Of a stretch of DNA of 64,000 nt, positions 21,037-33,734 are shown piece by piece. Location of the stretch: positions 7,632,917 to 7,696,916 of the forward strand of contig JAJEKV010000041.1 of NCBI GenBank assembly GCA_021234155.1, read 5' to 3'. The DNA is from Isoetes taiwanensis (lineage: Eukaryota; Streptophyta; Lycopodiopsida; Isoetales; Isoetaceae). A program made the position numbers and the translations under genes. The first letter of the stretch is position 1. Each line of letters starts with the position of its first letter. The notes under the pieces were generated by a model, which saw only the letters and a program-made list of their open reading frames with translations, ran no database searches and was not told the origin of the DNA.

Positions 21037-23556
21037 TGTTGAAGGTGTTCCTGGCAAAACCTTCAACCTCAGTGGTTTAGAACCTCCAGGTTGCTTGAGG
21101 CAACCACTCTGAGTGCAAAGATTCCAGAAAAAGTGTGGAAAAGTTCACAATGAGTATGTTTCCCTGAAGGCAAAAAAGTCTGTTTCACCAAATACCCTGC
21201 AGAAGATGCTCTGTCAAGCTATGGATATGGATATCTCAGCTCAAGATGCCTAACACTTGATACTAATAGACTGCAAAAACTCAGCGAGGTCTGAATAGGC
21301 TAGATAGGCCTAAATCAGATCTCTGACCTAGTCAATTTTTGGTCAATATCCCTGGCAGAGAGCTAAAATTTGAAACTCGATATTGGCAAGGAATTTTTTG
21401 GAGCTACCAACTCTATTTTGCTCAGTTTTGTCTGCACAACAGGGGCCAAGCTTTCTTTTTGAAAAAAGGAGCCTATTTTTTCTTTGAGACAATTCTTTGC
21501 CTCAGACTATGAGAAATGAATAATCTTGACAGAAAATATTTTCTAATGAAGGATTGCAAGCGTGTCTAGCATTGCCTCGTTCCACATAATTAGTTTGGCA
21601 AGATTGATGCTCAAACAATTGCTCTCCTATGCCCTATGCCTGTTGTGCAATATCATTGGATGTGAAAATGTTGGCTTGAATTGGTATTGTAATTTTGCTT
21701 TGACAGGAATTAGGCTTTTGTATTCTCTAAAAGAGTTGCTACAAAGGCAGATCACACGGGTCTAACAATCTGTTCGGGCACAAGACGCCTAGCCTTTGAC
21801 AATTGCTTGCTTTTGTGAAAGAATTTCAATGCAACTCACACAGATTGCTACAAAGGTCGGATTTTCAATTTCATCAAACACTCAAAAGATACAAAGTAAT
21901 ATCCCAAGCTCGTGGTCTTGGGTACAGGATCAAAATAGGTACACATTCAGCAAATCCAGAAAATTTGGTCAATAATCTGGATCATAGGTAAACATTGGAG
22001 GTCAGAATCAAGCTCAGGATCATCAAGCCGGTCCTTCTTCAAAGCAGAAAATCACTTCTTTGCCTCAAAGCCCTCGAAAATCTTCTGTGCCAAAAAACCC
22101 CTTTTGTAAATGCTCTGTTCCGTTGAGATCGTGATCATTCCCCTTCAATCCTCTGTCTTTTAGCTCACAATTATCATTCTTGGCATTAAACAAGGTGATT
22201 TGGCCAGTTTGGGTCATGATTCATTGGTTTGTTGGGCCAAATTAACCGGATCTTGGCGTTTTCCCAATTTAGGGTTCATACGGGTCCAGACGAAATATCC
22301 CACAGGCTTAAACAGTTTTGGCGGCCAAGGTATATAAGGACAAGAAAATTCAATATTTCTGATTATTGCGCAAAAGTGTCCACGTGGGATCCGGTACCTC
22401 CACGCCCCCCACGCCTTGGGATGCTCCCGCGACATGGGGAGATTGGCTGGAAAGAGAAATTAGGCTTTTGGGGGTAGATAGGAAAATTTTGCAACCCCTA
22501 AACCCTATGGCACGATTCCTAGGAAGCACATATAATGCCCAAAACAAAGCTTTTTTCAAAATTCTTTTTCCTAGGGGAATCTTTTTTTTTTTGTACCCTA
22601 CAAGATTCTCGGAATCTTTTTTCACAATGGAGCTTTTTGAACTTGGCAAAAAGCTAAGGAGTGGATGATGTGGCATTTGGAGAAGATGACAAAGCTAGGT
22701 GGTGTGATGTGGCCAATGGAAATGATGGCGTGTTAGCCAACTTGAGTTTGAAAATTCCTTCTAGTCAAAAAATTTGAGTAATGTGTAGATGATGTGTATG
22801 ACAAGTGTGGAGTGATGAGGTGTCAATGGTGATGTGGCAACAATGATGTTTTGATGTGGATTTTGATTTGCAAATGAGAATTTGACACGAGAAGGCTCAA
22901 ATGATGATGGATGTGATGACTTGGCACATAGGGTGAGGTGTCAAGTGACTTGGTCTATCTAGTGCCCATTTGGGAAAGAATTCCTCTTTATGAAGCAATT
23001 CTAAGCACTTTCTAGGGCACACTTGAATTTTGAACACCCTCCTTGGGATCTTTGCAACTTTCTTTTTAACTTTGGTCAAGTTGCATGGGGTATTGACTTT
23101 TGAGCGAGTTTTTGACCAAGTCAAGTCATTTTTGAGCTAGGAGATGATGGAGCAAGTGGGTATTTCATGAAGGTTTATTTTGACTAGAAAGAATTTTCAA
23201 AGTCAAGTTTGACTTTGGGAGGTATATGAGCATGGAGTCAAGGTTCAATGGTGTTTAGGATGATGGAATAAATAGGGAAGGGATTTAAATGCCAAAGATG
23301 CCAAGATCACAAATAGCCACATACCATGGAAAAATTCTTCAAGGGGTCTTCCTTCTCCCATCTTCTTCACTTCTTCCTTTGCTTGTTTGACCTTTTGTAT
23401 CTCTTGAGTGACTTGAGTCAATTGTCCTTCCTTTGCTCTTCAAACTTTGGTGTATGCTAGTGAAGCATTTCCTTGCTGTCTTGCAAAACAAATCAAACTG
23501 AGAAGATTAGTGCCAATATGTGCTTGGCTCTTCCATGCTGCCATGGCATGGCAGCA
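21037..23556 (-). repeat. 5' LTR of B2
   Basis: 2520 bp. Inner end: inverted repeat GTTGAAGGT (21038-21046) and ACCTTCAAC (21059-21067). A primer-like TAGAACCTCCA at 21078-21088 is followed by GGTTGC/GCAACC. Outer end: hairpin 23536-23556. TATATA at 22331-22336 and G-box at 22380-22387. Confidence 0.93.
22331..22387 (-). promoter_or_regulatory. candidate promoter of B2 (TATA + G-box)
   Basis: TATATA 22331-22336 with G-box CCACGTGG 22380-22387 upstream on the minus strand. As this is the 5' LTR, it would drive B2 transcription; RNA would start near 22300. Confidence 0.55.
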
Positions 23557-23568
23557 CTTTGTGTGTGG

Positions 23569-24234
<666 letters not shown>

Positions 24235-24938
24235 TGATACAAACGGTTTACCTGCCTGTAAATCTTTCTGCAAAACTAAGAAGCACAGTTAATTCAATCA
24301 ACCTGGAACTCCAGATCAAGTTCTTCTGGCACTACTTATCCACCCAACCGGGCTCTGATTTGCAAGCACGGCAAGTCTGGCTCAATCTCTTCCCAATTCT
24401 GAGAATCTGCTAACCAGCTGGATAGCCTCTCTGGGATTCTCTGAGATACTCTAGAGCGCAGGAAACACTCAATTCATCCACAATTCACCAAGAGATCTAC
24501 TCTGTGCAGGATTCTAAAAACAGGCTTCTATGTCATGCTAAGCACTTACGACTCCATAATTCTGCAGATCGATTCATTTATACTACTCTAAAAAGGCATT
24601 GCGTGGCTAAATTTGGATTTCCCTTACCTTTTTAGCTAAATCCGACATCCTTTTTCTGTAATCCGGCCAGCTTTGAGGGTCCAGGAGCTATTTCCGGAAG
24701 ATCCGGCCCGTTTTAGCCTTACGTTAACAAAAAGGTTCTGCTTTCCGTTTGTATCGTTTGTTAACATGATTTCGTTGCTTTTATTTAAACGGTTATTTAG
24801 ATGTCGATAGTTCCTTTATTATAACCTTTAACATTTCTAACAATCAATCAAGTTACAAAATATCTAAAAGCCCTTGCCTCTGTGCTGGTCTTTGCAAATC
24901 ATTCCTCTGAGCCACGCCCCCAAGCTAGTGCCGTATCA
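24235..24938 (-). repeat. 3' LTR of E
   Basis: 704 bp, TG to CA ends (TGATAC/GTATCA terminal inverted hexamer). Differs from the other LTR by a small cluster near 24455 and one A/G near 24682. Confidence 0.93.
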
Positions 24939-24956
24939 ATTCCCTCCCTTCCCAAG
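24939..24956 (-). promoter_or_regulatory. polypurine tract of E
   Basis: Minus strand reads GGGAAGGGAGGGAAT directly before the 3' LTR; standard site for plus-strand cDNA priming. Confidence 0.75.
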
Positions 24957-25287
24957 GCTGATCGTCCTCGATCATCTGCCTTATGGAGTAACAATCTTTC
25001 CCAAAGCTAGTCAACTGACTATCTGCTTTGTCTGGAATAACTACCTTTCTTTCTAAGCTAGTCACCTGACTATCTGCTTTGAAAGGTTTCAAATTTCTTT
25101 TGGGCTGGTAAACTTACCATCTGCCCGATAATTCTAACGGCCTGGCTTCTGTGCTGCAGTCACAGTTGCCCCCTTCTAAATTCTAGAGCAACATTCATTT
25201 GAAAAAGAAACTTTCATTATCTCAAACCCAATGAATACAATGCTCAAACCATTCAACACACACACATGTCTACACAGACATTTTACC
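24957..25287 (-). other. short 3' region of E
   Basis: About 330 bp between gag stop and purine tract, no ORF. Holds an imperfect direct repeat around AAGCTAGTCA/CCTGACTATCTGCTTTG (near 24999-25020 and 25055-25081). This is where pol would be in an autonomous element. Confidence 0.6.
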
Positions 25288-26526
25288 CTACTTGTTTTTA
25301 CCCACGTAGCCAATTTGAAACCGACTTCTTTCATAGTCTTCGTACTTTTCTTTGTCAAACTTAGCGTGGGAACTTTCAGGGACCTTTTCAGGAATCTTTT
25401 CAGGAACCTCTTCTGCAATACGAACATGGGCAATCTGCGCAGATGTTCGGGCTTTTGCTCGAGTATCCTCCTTTGGTTGCTCAGGATTCCCTTTGGATAC
25501 AACTTTTGGACATTGATTCTTATAGTGTGGACCTCCACATATAAAACATCCTCCCGGGGGTGCGTTTGCTTGAGACTTGGTCATCCCGCGTTCTCCGTTG
25601 CTTCTCTTCGTACGGGGTTCTTCATTACTAGGCAAAGCACTTGCTCGATTCCGCTTATTCTCTCTTTCAGATGCCTTGCCATTATCAGTCTTAAAATTTT
25701 TCTCTTGAGGATACCCCTCCCAGATATCATACCGTATTATACTAGGATTGAGTTTCATCTCTGCGGCTTCAGCCTTTCGCACTGCTTCATCAATAGTTGA
25801 TGGTTCTGCAAAACATAGCTCTGCATATAATGGATCTCGCAGTCCAGCTATAAATTTTCGCGTTACTTCACTTTCAGATAATCCTCCTGGCTGTAATTCT
25901 CCCATCTGTACCGCTAAATAGGAGAACTTAGAATAAAAGTGATGTACTGATTCATGTTCCCCTTGCTTAAAAAGATCCCACTGTCTTTTAAGATCTGGGT
26001 AATAATTTGCATGCAAGTTATGCGACTCAAATGCTTTTCTAAAAGCTACCCAAGTTTTTATCTGCGGTAACAATTTCTTACGTCCTTGCCACCATATTCT
26101 AGCTACGTCAGTTAAATATTTGTCCATAGCTTGCAGTTTTTGCTCCTCCATAGCTTTTACTCTTTCAAAGAAACTTTCCCAACTGGCCAGGAATCCTAGA
26201 ACTGCTGGCGGACTCCGTTTATCTCCTGCATATGACGGCATTCCTTCTACCTTCTCTAACCATTTAATTCGACCTGTTCTGGTATTGGCAACTATAGTAG
26301 GAGAATCAGGTGGTGGTGGAGTAACTGGTGGAGTGCTTGCAGGCAGAGGAGGCTGTTGGAATATGTCTGGCAAGTGCCCATACAGAATTGCTACATATTC
26401 AAGTTTCCTCTGGTTCTCTTCAAAACTAGGAGATGTAGGCATGCCAATCTGGGCTGCAATCTGCGCAGCAGCATTCATAGCCTGGTTATACTGGTCTACG
26501 GGAAGATTAAACTTGTTCTGGGCCAT
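25288..26526 (-). CDS. gag polyprotein of E
   Basis: 412 codons, intact. The N-terminal region is rich in Ala, Pro and Gln (residues 1-80). The Retrotrans_gag core is about residues 95-250: FLASWESFFERV, ARIWWQGRKK, WVAFRKAFESH, GEHESVHHFYSKF, KFIAGLRDPLY. A basic linker (280-320) and one CX2CX3HX4C knuckle (C327, C330, H334, C339) follow. The tail carries PEKIPEKVPE repeats. It forms the RNA-packaging particle. The start is the first ATG after the primer site, leaving a leader of only 38 nt. Unlike A and B gag it has a single knuckle. Confidence 0.92.
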   Translation of the reverse strand: MAQNKFNLPVDQYNQAMNAAAQIAAQIGMPTSPSFEENQRKLEYVAILYGHLPDIFQQPPLPASTPPVTPPPPDSPTIVANTRTGRIKWLEKVEGMPSYAGDKRSPPAVLGFLASWESFFERVKAMEEQKLQAMDKYLTDVARIWWQGRKKLLPQIKTWVAFRKAFESHNLHANYYPDLKRQWDLFKQGEHESVHHFYSKFSYLAVQMGELQPGGLSESEVTRKFIAGLRDPLYAELCFAEPSTIDEAVRKAEAAEMKLNPSIIRYDIWEGYPQEKNFKTDNGKASERENKRNRASALPSNEEPRTKRSNGERGMTKSQANAPPGGCFICGGPHYKNQCPKVVSKGNPEQPKEDTRAKARTSAQIAHVRIAEEVPEKIPEKVPESSHAKFDKEKYEDYERSRFQIGYVGKNK

Positions 26527-26550
26527 TTCACAGGATCTTAGGATGCAAGA

Positions 26551-26562
26551 GCTCTGATACCA
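26551..26562 (-). promoter_or_regulatory. primer-binding site of E (tRNA-iMet)
   Basis: Minus strand TGGTATCAGAGC, two bases after the LTR. This is the classical plant initiator-Met primer site and differs from the tRNA-Gln site of families A and B. Confidence 0.92.
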
Positions 26563-26564
26563 AT

Positions 26565-27267
26565 TGATACAAACGGTTTACCTGCCTGTAAATCTTTCTG
26601 CAAAACTAAGAAGCACAGTTAATTCAATCAACCTGGAACTCCAGATCAAGTTCTTCTGGCACTACTTATCCACCCAACCGGGCTCTGATTTGCAAGCACG
26701 GCAAGTCTGGCTCAATCTCTTCCCAATTCTGAGAATCTGCTAACCAGCTGGATAGCCTCTCTGGGATTCTCTGAGATACTCTAGAAGCTAGAAACACTCA
26801 ATTCATCCACAATTCACCAAGAGATCTACTCTGTGCAGGATTCTAAAAACAGGCTTCTATGTCATGCTAAGCACTTACGACTCCATAATTCTGCAGATCG
26901 ATTCATTTATACTACTCTAAAAAGGCATTGCGTGGCTAAATTTGGATTTCCCTTACCTTTTTAGCTAAATCCGACATCCTTTTTCTGTAATCCGGCCAGC
27001 TTTGAGGGTCCAAGAGCTATTTCCGGAAGATCCGGCCCGTTTTAGCCTTACGTTAACAAAAAGGTTCTGCTTTCCGTTTGTATCGTTTGTTAACATGATT
27101 TCGTTGCTTTTATTTAAACGGTTATTTAGATGTCGATAGTTCCTTTATTATAACCTTTAACATTTCTAACAATCAATCAAGTTACAAAATATCTAAAAGC
27201 CCTTGCCTCTGTGCTGGTCTTTGCAAATCATTCCTCTGAGCCACGCCCCCAAGCTAGTGCCGTATCA
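26565..27267 (-). repeat. 5' LTR of E
   Basis: 703 bp, near-identical partner of 24235-24938. Right TSD AATCA follows at 27268-27272. Confidence 0.93.
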
Positions 27268-27272
27268 AATCA

Positions 27273-28192
27273 GCCAACCCTTCCAAGTGTTTTTGCATAC
27301 GATCCTTAGAGCGTGCAAAAATGACTACATCATCTGCATACATTAGCAACTGGATCACACATCCATGTATTGCCATTTCCCCTGGGCAATTCTTAAGCAA
27401 CCAATCCTCTAAACCATCAATAAAAATTCCAAACAATGTGGGGGATAGCGGACATCCCTGTTTGACCCCAAGATTACTTTCAACATGGTCCTGGATATCC
27501 AATGAAAATGGTATAGATAATTGCACAAGCACTTTTTCATACAGAACTCGGACTGCATTTCTAAGCTCCTGAGGCACCTTCAACTTATCCAACCTTTCCC
27601 ACAATTGGTCACGTGGCACCTTATCAAATGCTTTTTTAAAGTCTATAAATGCCATGTAAACTGGTTTTTTAGTACCTTTAAAGATGTTAAATATAGTTTT
27701 TAACACTAATAGATGGTCTAAAGTAGCCCTTCCTGCTCTAAAAACCCCTTTGTGACTCAAGACGCTTTTGATTGCTTTCTGCCCAAATACTTATCTTTTT
27801 TCCAAGATAGTGGCAAAAGCTTAGAAAATAGACTACTCACCATAATGGTTCGATAATTGTTTTATCATGCCTCGCCCTACCTATATATATGGGAACCACC
27901 CTGTTCCGATACCAATCAAGTGGAAACCCTTGTCTCATAGCCAATGTAAATATTTTTGCAACCAAAGGATGGATACAAGTACTTGCCCATTTTAGATGCT
28001 CTGCGCTTAATCCAAAGACATCATGTGCTTTATCATGCAACCAAAGGATGGATACAAGTACTTGCCCATTTTAGATGCTCTGCGCTTAATCCAAAGACAT
28101 CATGTGCTTTATCATTGCCGATCTCTGCCACCTCCTCTTCTGTAATGACCAGTCCTGACCTTATACTCCCTCCCTCAGCGGGAATGTCTGCA
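27273..28192 (-). pseudogene. LINE 1 reverse transcriptase core
   Basis: Frame 27254-27760 has FRAGRATLDHLLVLKTIF, VYMAFIDFKKAFDKVPRD, GVKQGCPLSPTLFGIFIDGL and the catalytic LLMYADDVVIFA. Upstream frames 27837-28269 hold the NDKAHDVFGLSAEHLKWA and DWYRNRVVPIY blocks. Frameshifts, stops near 27780-27880 and a 79-bp tandem duplication break it. Cut at 28192, where a GA/GAAA tract begins. Confidence 0.88.
27958..28115. repeat. 79-bp tandem duplication inside LINE 1
   Basis: Units 27958-28036 and 28037-28115 appear identical, each starting GCAACCAAAGGATGG. LINE 2 has only one copy (30103 onward). It lies in the RT block 0 region. Confidence 0.95.
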
Positions 28193-28225
28193 GAGAGAGA
28201 AAGAAAGAAGAAAGAAGAAAGAAAG
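28193..28225. repeat. GA/GAAA-rich tract at LINE junction
   Basis: Purine run between the cut 5' end of LINE 1 and the 3' end of LINE 2. On the LINE strand it is a TTTC/TC tail. Confidence 0.85.
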
Positions 28226-28271
28226 TGTATCACGTCTATGGGAGGCCTTGAAGGCCTATTAGACGACAATT

Positions 28272-28838
28272 TTAAACGTCATAAAATAATAGATAAGTCT
28301 CTGAGTCCTGATCTAGCTCACCACTCTCACTCAAAATGTCATTATCATCAACATTATGATTATGCATACAAACTTCTCTATACTGTAAAAGCTCAATCAA
28401 ATATTTCTCTAATATATCCCCATTTAGGGTGAAAAAGGTTGGCAGATCTTCGTAGTATATTCCAAACTTATCACGTAATACATTGTATGCCGTACATCGA
28501 AGCAATGCATCGTCCTCATCCTCTACTTTATCTTCCCCACATATTTTACAGTATCTTTGATCTCTAGGAATAGTATATCCCCATCTACCCACTTCCACAC
28601 CTAAATGATGTGAACTAAGCCGAATCCTGCAAATAGCATGTCTTTTTTGGATAGAAATATTTTCCCTCAGGTGCCCTGCCATTTCCAATGTGGGGTTAAT
28701 ATTCTGCTTATACAAAATCATTTTGGTCTTGGGCTGCGACCACATCTTCTTATCTACCTTCCTGGATATCCATTGTCTTAAATCAGATTTTACTAAGACC
28801 ACTTCATCCCATTGTATATCCCATTTATATTGAGCCAC
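28272..28838 (-). pseudogene. LINE 2 C-terminal domain (zinc-finger-like)
   Basis: 188 residues with the post-RT region of plant LINEs: WSQPKTKMILYKQNINPT, RIRLSSHHLGVEVGRWG, a Cys-rich block CKICGEDKVEDEDDALLRC, and an acidic C-terminus. The spacing resembles the zf-RVT type but with a changed third ligand. Stop at 28272 is the true end of the LINE protein. Confidence 0.75.
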
Positions 28839-29450
28839 TTCGCGACATTTTGAAACAAACCATTCTCCTGCTGGCTAACAAAGCCCTGCGTGTAATTCTA
28901 GTGTCATCCATGAGTAACACCTTCTTAAAATACATAATGCATCTAAGGATCGCTTCCCCTTCCAAAGGCATGAGATCACATTCTGCTAACATCATAGAGT
29001 AAGGTGTTTGGGCTTTAACTCCTAATTCCAGTTTCAAATGTTTTTTTTAAGACCTGCTCAATATCATCCCATAAGCATTGTGGCAAACTTGGTCCTCAAA
29101 TTTCACATCCATATAAGACTACGCTCTGCACAAGTGACTGAAAGAGTCTCACCTTAAGATTCCATGACCAAAAGTGTGTTCTCCTACACATGCTCTGCAA
29201 TGCATATAAAGCCCTTTGTCCACCATCAATTCGTTGTGTAATGCATGCATTCCATCTATGATTCCTGCTAAATACAAGGCCTAAATATTTGTATGAATCA
29301 CACATACTTACCATACTCCCCTTATATCTGAAGATGGGTTCTTGTTTAAGCGCTCCTACAGTCATATTGCTCGTTTTTTCGAGGTTCACCTGCATACCTG
29401 TTTGATCACAAAAATCAGCCAACCCTTCCAAGTGTTTTTGCATATGATCC

Positions 29451-30774
<1,324 letters not shown>

Positions 30775-31212
30775 TTGGCCACATGCTGACTTAGAGATTA
30801 CGAGAGACAATACGAGAGAATACGAGAGATGAGAGATGGGGGAGAGATGGGTGAGAGTGGGAAAACCCAACTCTGACCTTGAGAGATGATTTGCCCCTAA
30901 CAGCCGTTAGGGGCGTTTTCATTGCCCACTAACCATACAATTAGGCTTAATTTTCGCTGCCTGAAAAAACTGCCCGAAATGTTTCCCACACCAAAAACCA
31001 AGGGCGCCATTTCCCCTGCTTCTTGATCTTCAAGGCCGCCTAATTCTTGCAAAAGTATCCAATTTCTTGACGCAATTAGCCGATTACGATCCAGGTATTC
31101 GTCAGATTTCGCACCCATTTGCATTCTGTTTTTTGAGCATTCATACATTAAGTTTTGAACCTCAATTTTGTTTTCAAGTCTTCCTTATTCCCCTACAATT
31201 ATTTGGATTCAG

Positions 31213-32399
31213 ATGTCTAAGGCCTCTCGATCTGCTTTGCCAGCAAGCAGCAAGCCTTTCGTGCCTTCTCGGGTTGAAAAAATGGCACCAAGAAGGACCC
31301 GAAAAATGACAGGCCAGATCTCCATGGATGTATATTTGGAGACAAATTCCGAGCCAATTCCATCTCCAAGACAGCCAAAGGAAAGAAGATCCAAACGAGT
31401 ATTGAGCAAAATTCAGGCATCCTCTGATATTGTGAGTGAATCTTTTGAATCCGAATCTGCTTTGGCTCTTGTTGTGCACGACAAGGAAAATTCAAAAGTG
31501 ATAGACACAAAGAATAGAAAGTCTCCTGCGCAATGGACAGATCAAGGTGTCTCCACCTTCCTCAATCTCTTAAACGAGATGAAATTAGTAACCAATGGCA
31601 CCCTCAACCTCTCTAACACACAATGGAGGGAAATTATGATCAAATTGCAGCCTATAGTTGGGGGTTTAGTGGAGCTGAGACAACTAAAGAACAAATGGGA
31701 TAAGCTCCAAGCTAAATTCAAAGATGAGAAGGAGGCTTGTAGCCAGACGGGTTCTGAACCATCAACTTGGCAGTGGTATGACAGAATGGAAGGGTGTATG
31801 GTGTGACCTCAGATAATCCAATTCCAGGGGCTGGTGATGATGGCGAATTTGGGAATGAAGCTTTTGAGGCTGCAGACTTGCATACAAATTTCTCAGAATC
31901 ATTCATGAATGACACTTTCTTTGAAACTGTTGGAACAGATGCAGCATTTGAAGACCACTTTGAAGATCCACCCAATTCAAATAATAATGTAAACACGGGA
32001 AATCCGAGCAGTCCAGTCATGCCAGACATTCCAATCAATAGGACACCAACAGGAAACCAGACAGATTCTTCAAGTCCTAGATTAGCTGCATGTAACCAGC
32101 CTGGAGTTTGTGGAAAATATACAAGTAGAAAGAAGTCCAGGTTGCAGATAGACGAGGACATTGCAATGGGAATATCACATATGGCAAGGACATTTGGGGA
32201 CACTGAGGTGAAGAAATTGGATTTTCTGAAAGAAGAAAGTGCAAGAAAAATTGAGTTGGTTAGGGAATTGGAAATAATAAGATCTGCCAACAGTTTGAAA
32301 ATTGCTGAGTCCATGGCTGCAATGACTCAAAGCATTTGTGAAATGACAAAGGAGACATTGCTCGAAATTGCTAAACTGGCTGCCAAGAACAAGGACTAA
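31213..32399 (+). pseudogene. Harbinger Myb/SANT-like DNA-binding protein of D1 (one frameshift)
   Basis: Two plus-strand frames make one protein: 31168-31806 (Met at 31213 is the better start, MSKASRSALP) and 31794-32399. The first has a basic N-terminus (MAPRRTRKM) and a Myb/SANT-like trihelix domain (AQWTDQGVSTFLNLL, TQWREIMIKLQPIV, LKNKWDKLQAKFK). The second has an acidic middle (GAGDDGEFGNEAF) and a helical C-terminus (LLEIAKLAAKNKD). D2 is open across the same junction, so a one-base change near 31785 broke D1. In this superfamily the Myb-like protein helps the transposase bind the ends and enter the nucleus. A short intron at the break is possible but I see no need for one. Confidence 0.8.
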
Positions 32400-32595
32400 A
32401 GGTTCGTTTTCAGTTTTCTGCTTTTTAGAAATTCTATTTTGAAACTGTCTCAAACCCACTAGTATTCCTAAATATTGAATGAATTGTACTGCCCTATTTC
32501 TTTAGTATTAATTATTGTCTTCTAGTCACAATCACCCAAATTCGTAAAGGCTATTTAAGCTTTCTGAATTCCTTGCATGCAAGCCGCTCCAAAAC

Positions 32596-33376
32596 ATGGA
32601 GAGAATCGTGAACTGTAAACGCCCTCGTTCTCCAAGCTTGAGCTCATCTTCGTCTTCCTCTGCGACCTCTTCCTCTTTCTTGACTCCAGATTCTACTTCT
32701 TCTTCTTCCAGTGAGGTTCCATATTATTCTGATCATGACTCATGGCCTACTTCTAGTGAGGAAATTCTTCCTGACAGTAGTGCGGAAGAGCAACAGTTCA
32801 GTGATCATCCAGTTAGCTCGGAAAACATTTTTTAGGAGAACCAGGTTTCAGATGAAGACTATTCTGACGAGCAAGAAGAAAGCCAGTACTCCTCCCCCCT
32901 CGGTCCAGGTTGCAAACCCTGAAGTAGAAATCATCTCTCACAAGGTTATCCATTGCAGCTTCTCCAAGAAGACCATTGCAGCTTTTTTGGAAATGGAGGT
33001 GAGTATAGAAGATGAGGTTTTGGAATGGGCAGCAAATTCTGCTAATAACCGGACAGGCCATATGGAATGTGTCTACATTAGGCTCCAAGAAAAATGGTGC
33101 CTCCATGAAATACGTAGTGTAAGCTTTCAGTATGAGCTGTGTCCCCGGCTTTGAGAGAAAAAAATTATGATTTGCCTCACTTTATTTTTTTGTTGTTCAT
33201 TTTCTTTTTGTAACAGGCTTTTGGTATCTATAAAATGGCATGCATGCCATTTTTTTGCTCATGTGATTGCTCGGGATCTGACAGATGAAAAAAAATGTGT
33301 CCATCTATTCATGCAGATTTCCTATGATCATTGGAAGGCATGCAGTTTTTTTATTTTGGATAGTGAAGTCATTTGA
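32596..33376 (+). other. unrecognised Ser-rich ORF region inside D1
   Basis: Frame 32596-32835 encodes 79 residues, MERIVNCKRPRSPSLS followed by Ser runs and acidic residues. The overlapping frame 32711-33154 continues with KKTIAAFLEMEVSIEDEVLE and HMECVYIRLQEKWCLHEI, and 33167-33376 (HVIARDLTDEKKCVHLFMQ) may be a further exon. It could be a third, spliced Harbinger gene or a captured fragment. I do not recognise a domain. Confidence 0.35.
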
Positions 33377-33734
33377 CTCACTCAGATTGTAATAGGCAGC
33401 TTTGATGCTGAACTATTTTGAACAGGGCATTATATGCCTATGTAATCTTGTCTTATGAATACAAACTTGGTTTATCATACTTGTTCCTGTACTCTTGATT
33501 TCTTTTAGTCTTGTTTGTTCTTTAATGTGAAGTCATTTGACTCACAATGTCTGTAACAGGCTGCTCAGTATTTTTAGTGAAATGTTTTGTAGCTCTAAAC
33601 TATATGTTGGAAACTTAGCTCTAAACTTATTTATTTTTTCATCATTATGTAAAAAATGCATGACAAAGAATTAAAGAGGTCAAATCGAATAGAATAGAAT
33701 TATGGATTTAATTTTTATTGTCTATAAAAACCAT

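Larger units (their letters stand above)
12519..23556 (-). mobile_element. B2: full-length family B gypsy retrotransposon
   Basis: About 11.0 kb between TSDs CTTTG at 12514-12518 and 23557-23561. LTRs 12519-15009 and 21037-23556 start TG and end CA on the element strand. Coding order: gag (20993), CCHC knuckles, protease, type-I RNase H, RT, degenerate RNase H, integrase (stop at 15742). Several frameshifts and deletions split it, so it is not autonomous now. Confidence 0.95.
24235..27267 (-). mobile_element. E: gag-only LTR retrotransposon (TR-GAG type)
   Basis: 3033 bp between TSDs AATCA (24230-24234 and 27268-27272). The two LTRs of about 703 bp differ at only a handful of positions, so insertion is recent. 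The internal part holds one ORF (gag), a tRNA-iMet primer site next to the 5' LTR and a purine tract next to the 3' LTR. There is no protease, RT or integrase, so it needs enzymes in trans. It is the best preserved retroelement in the window. Confidence 0.92.
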
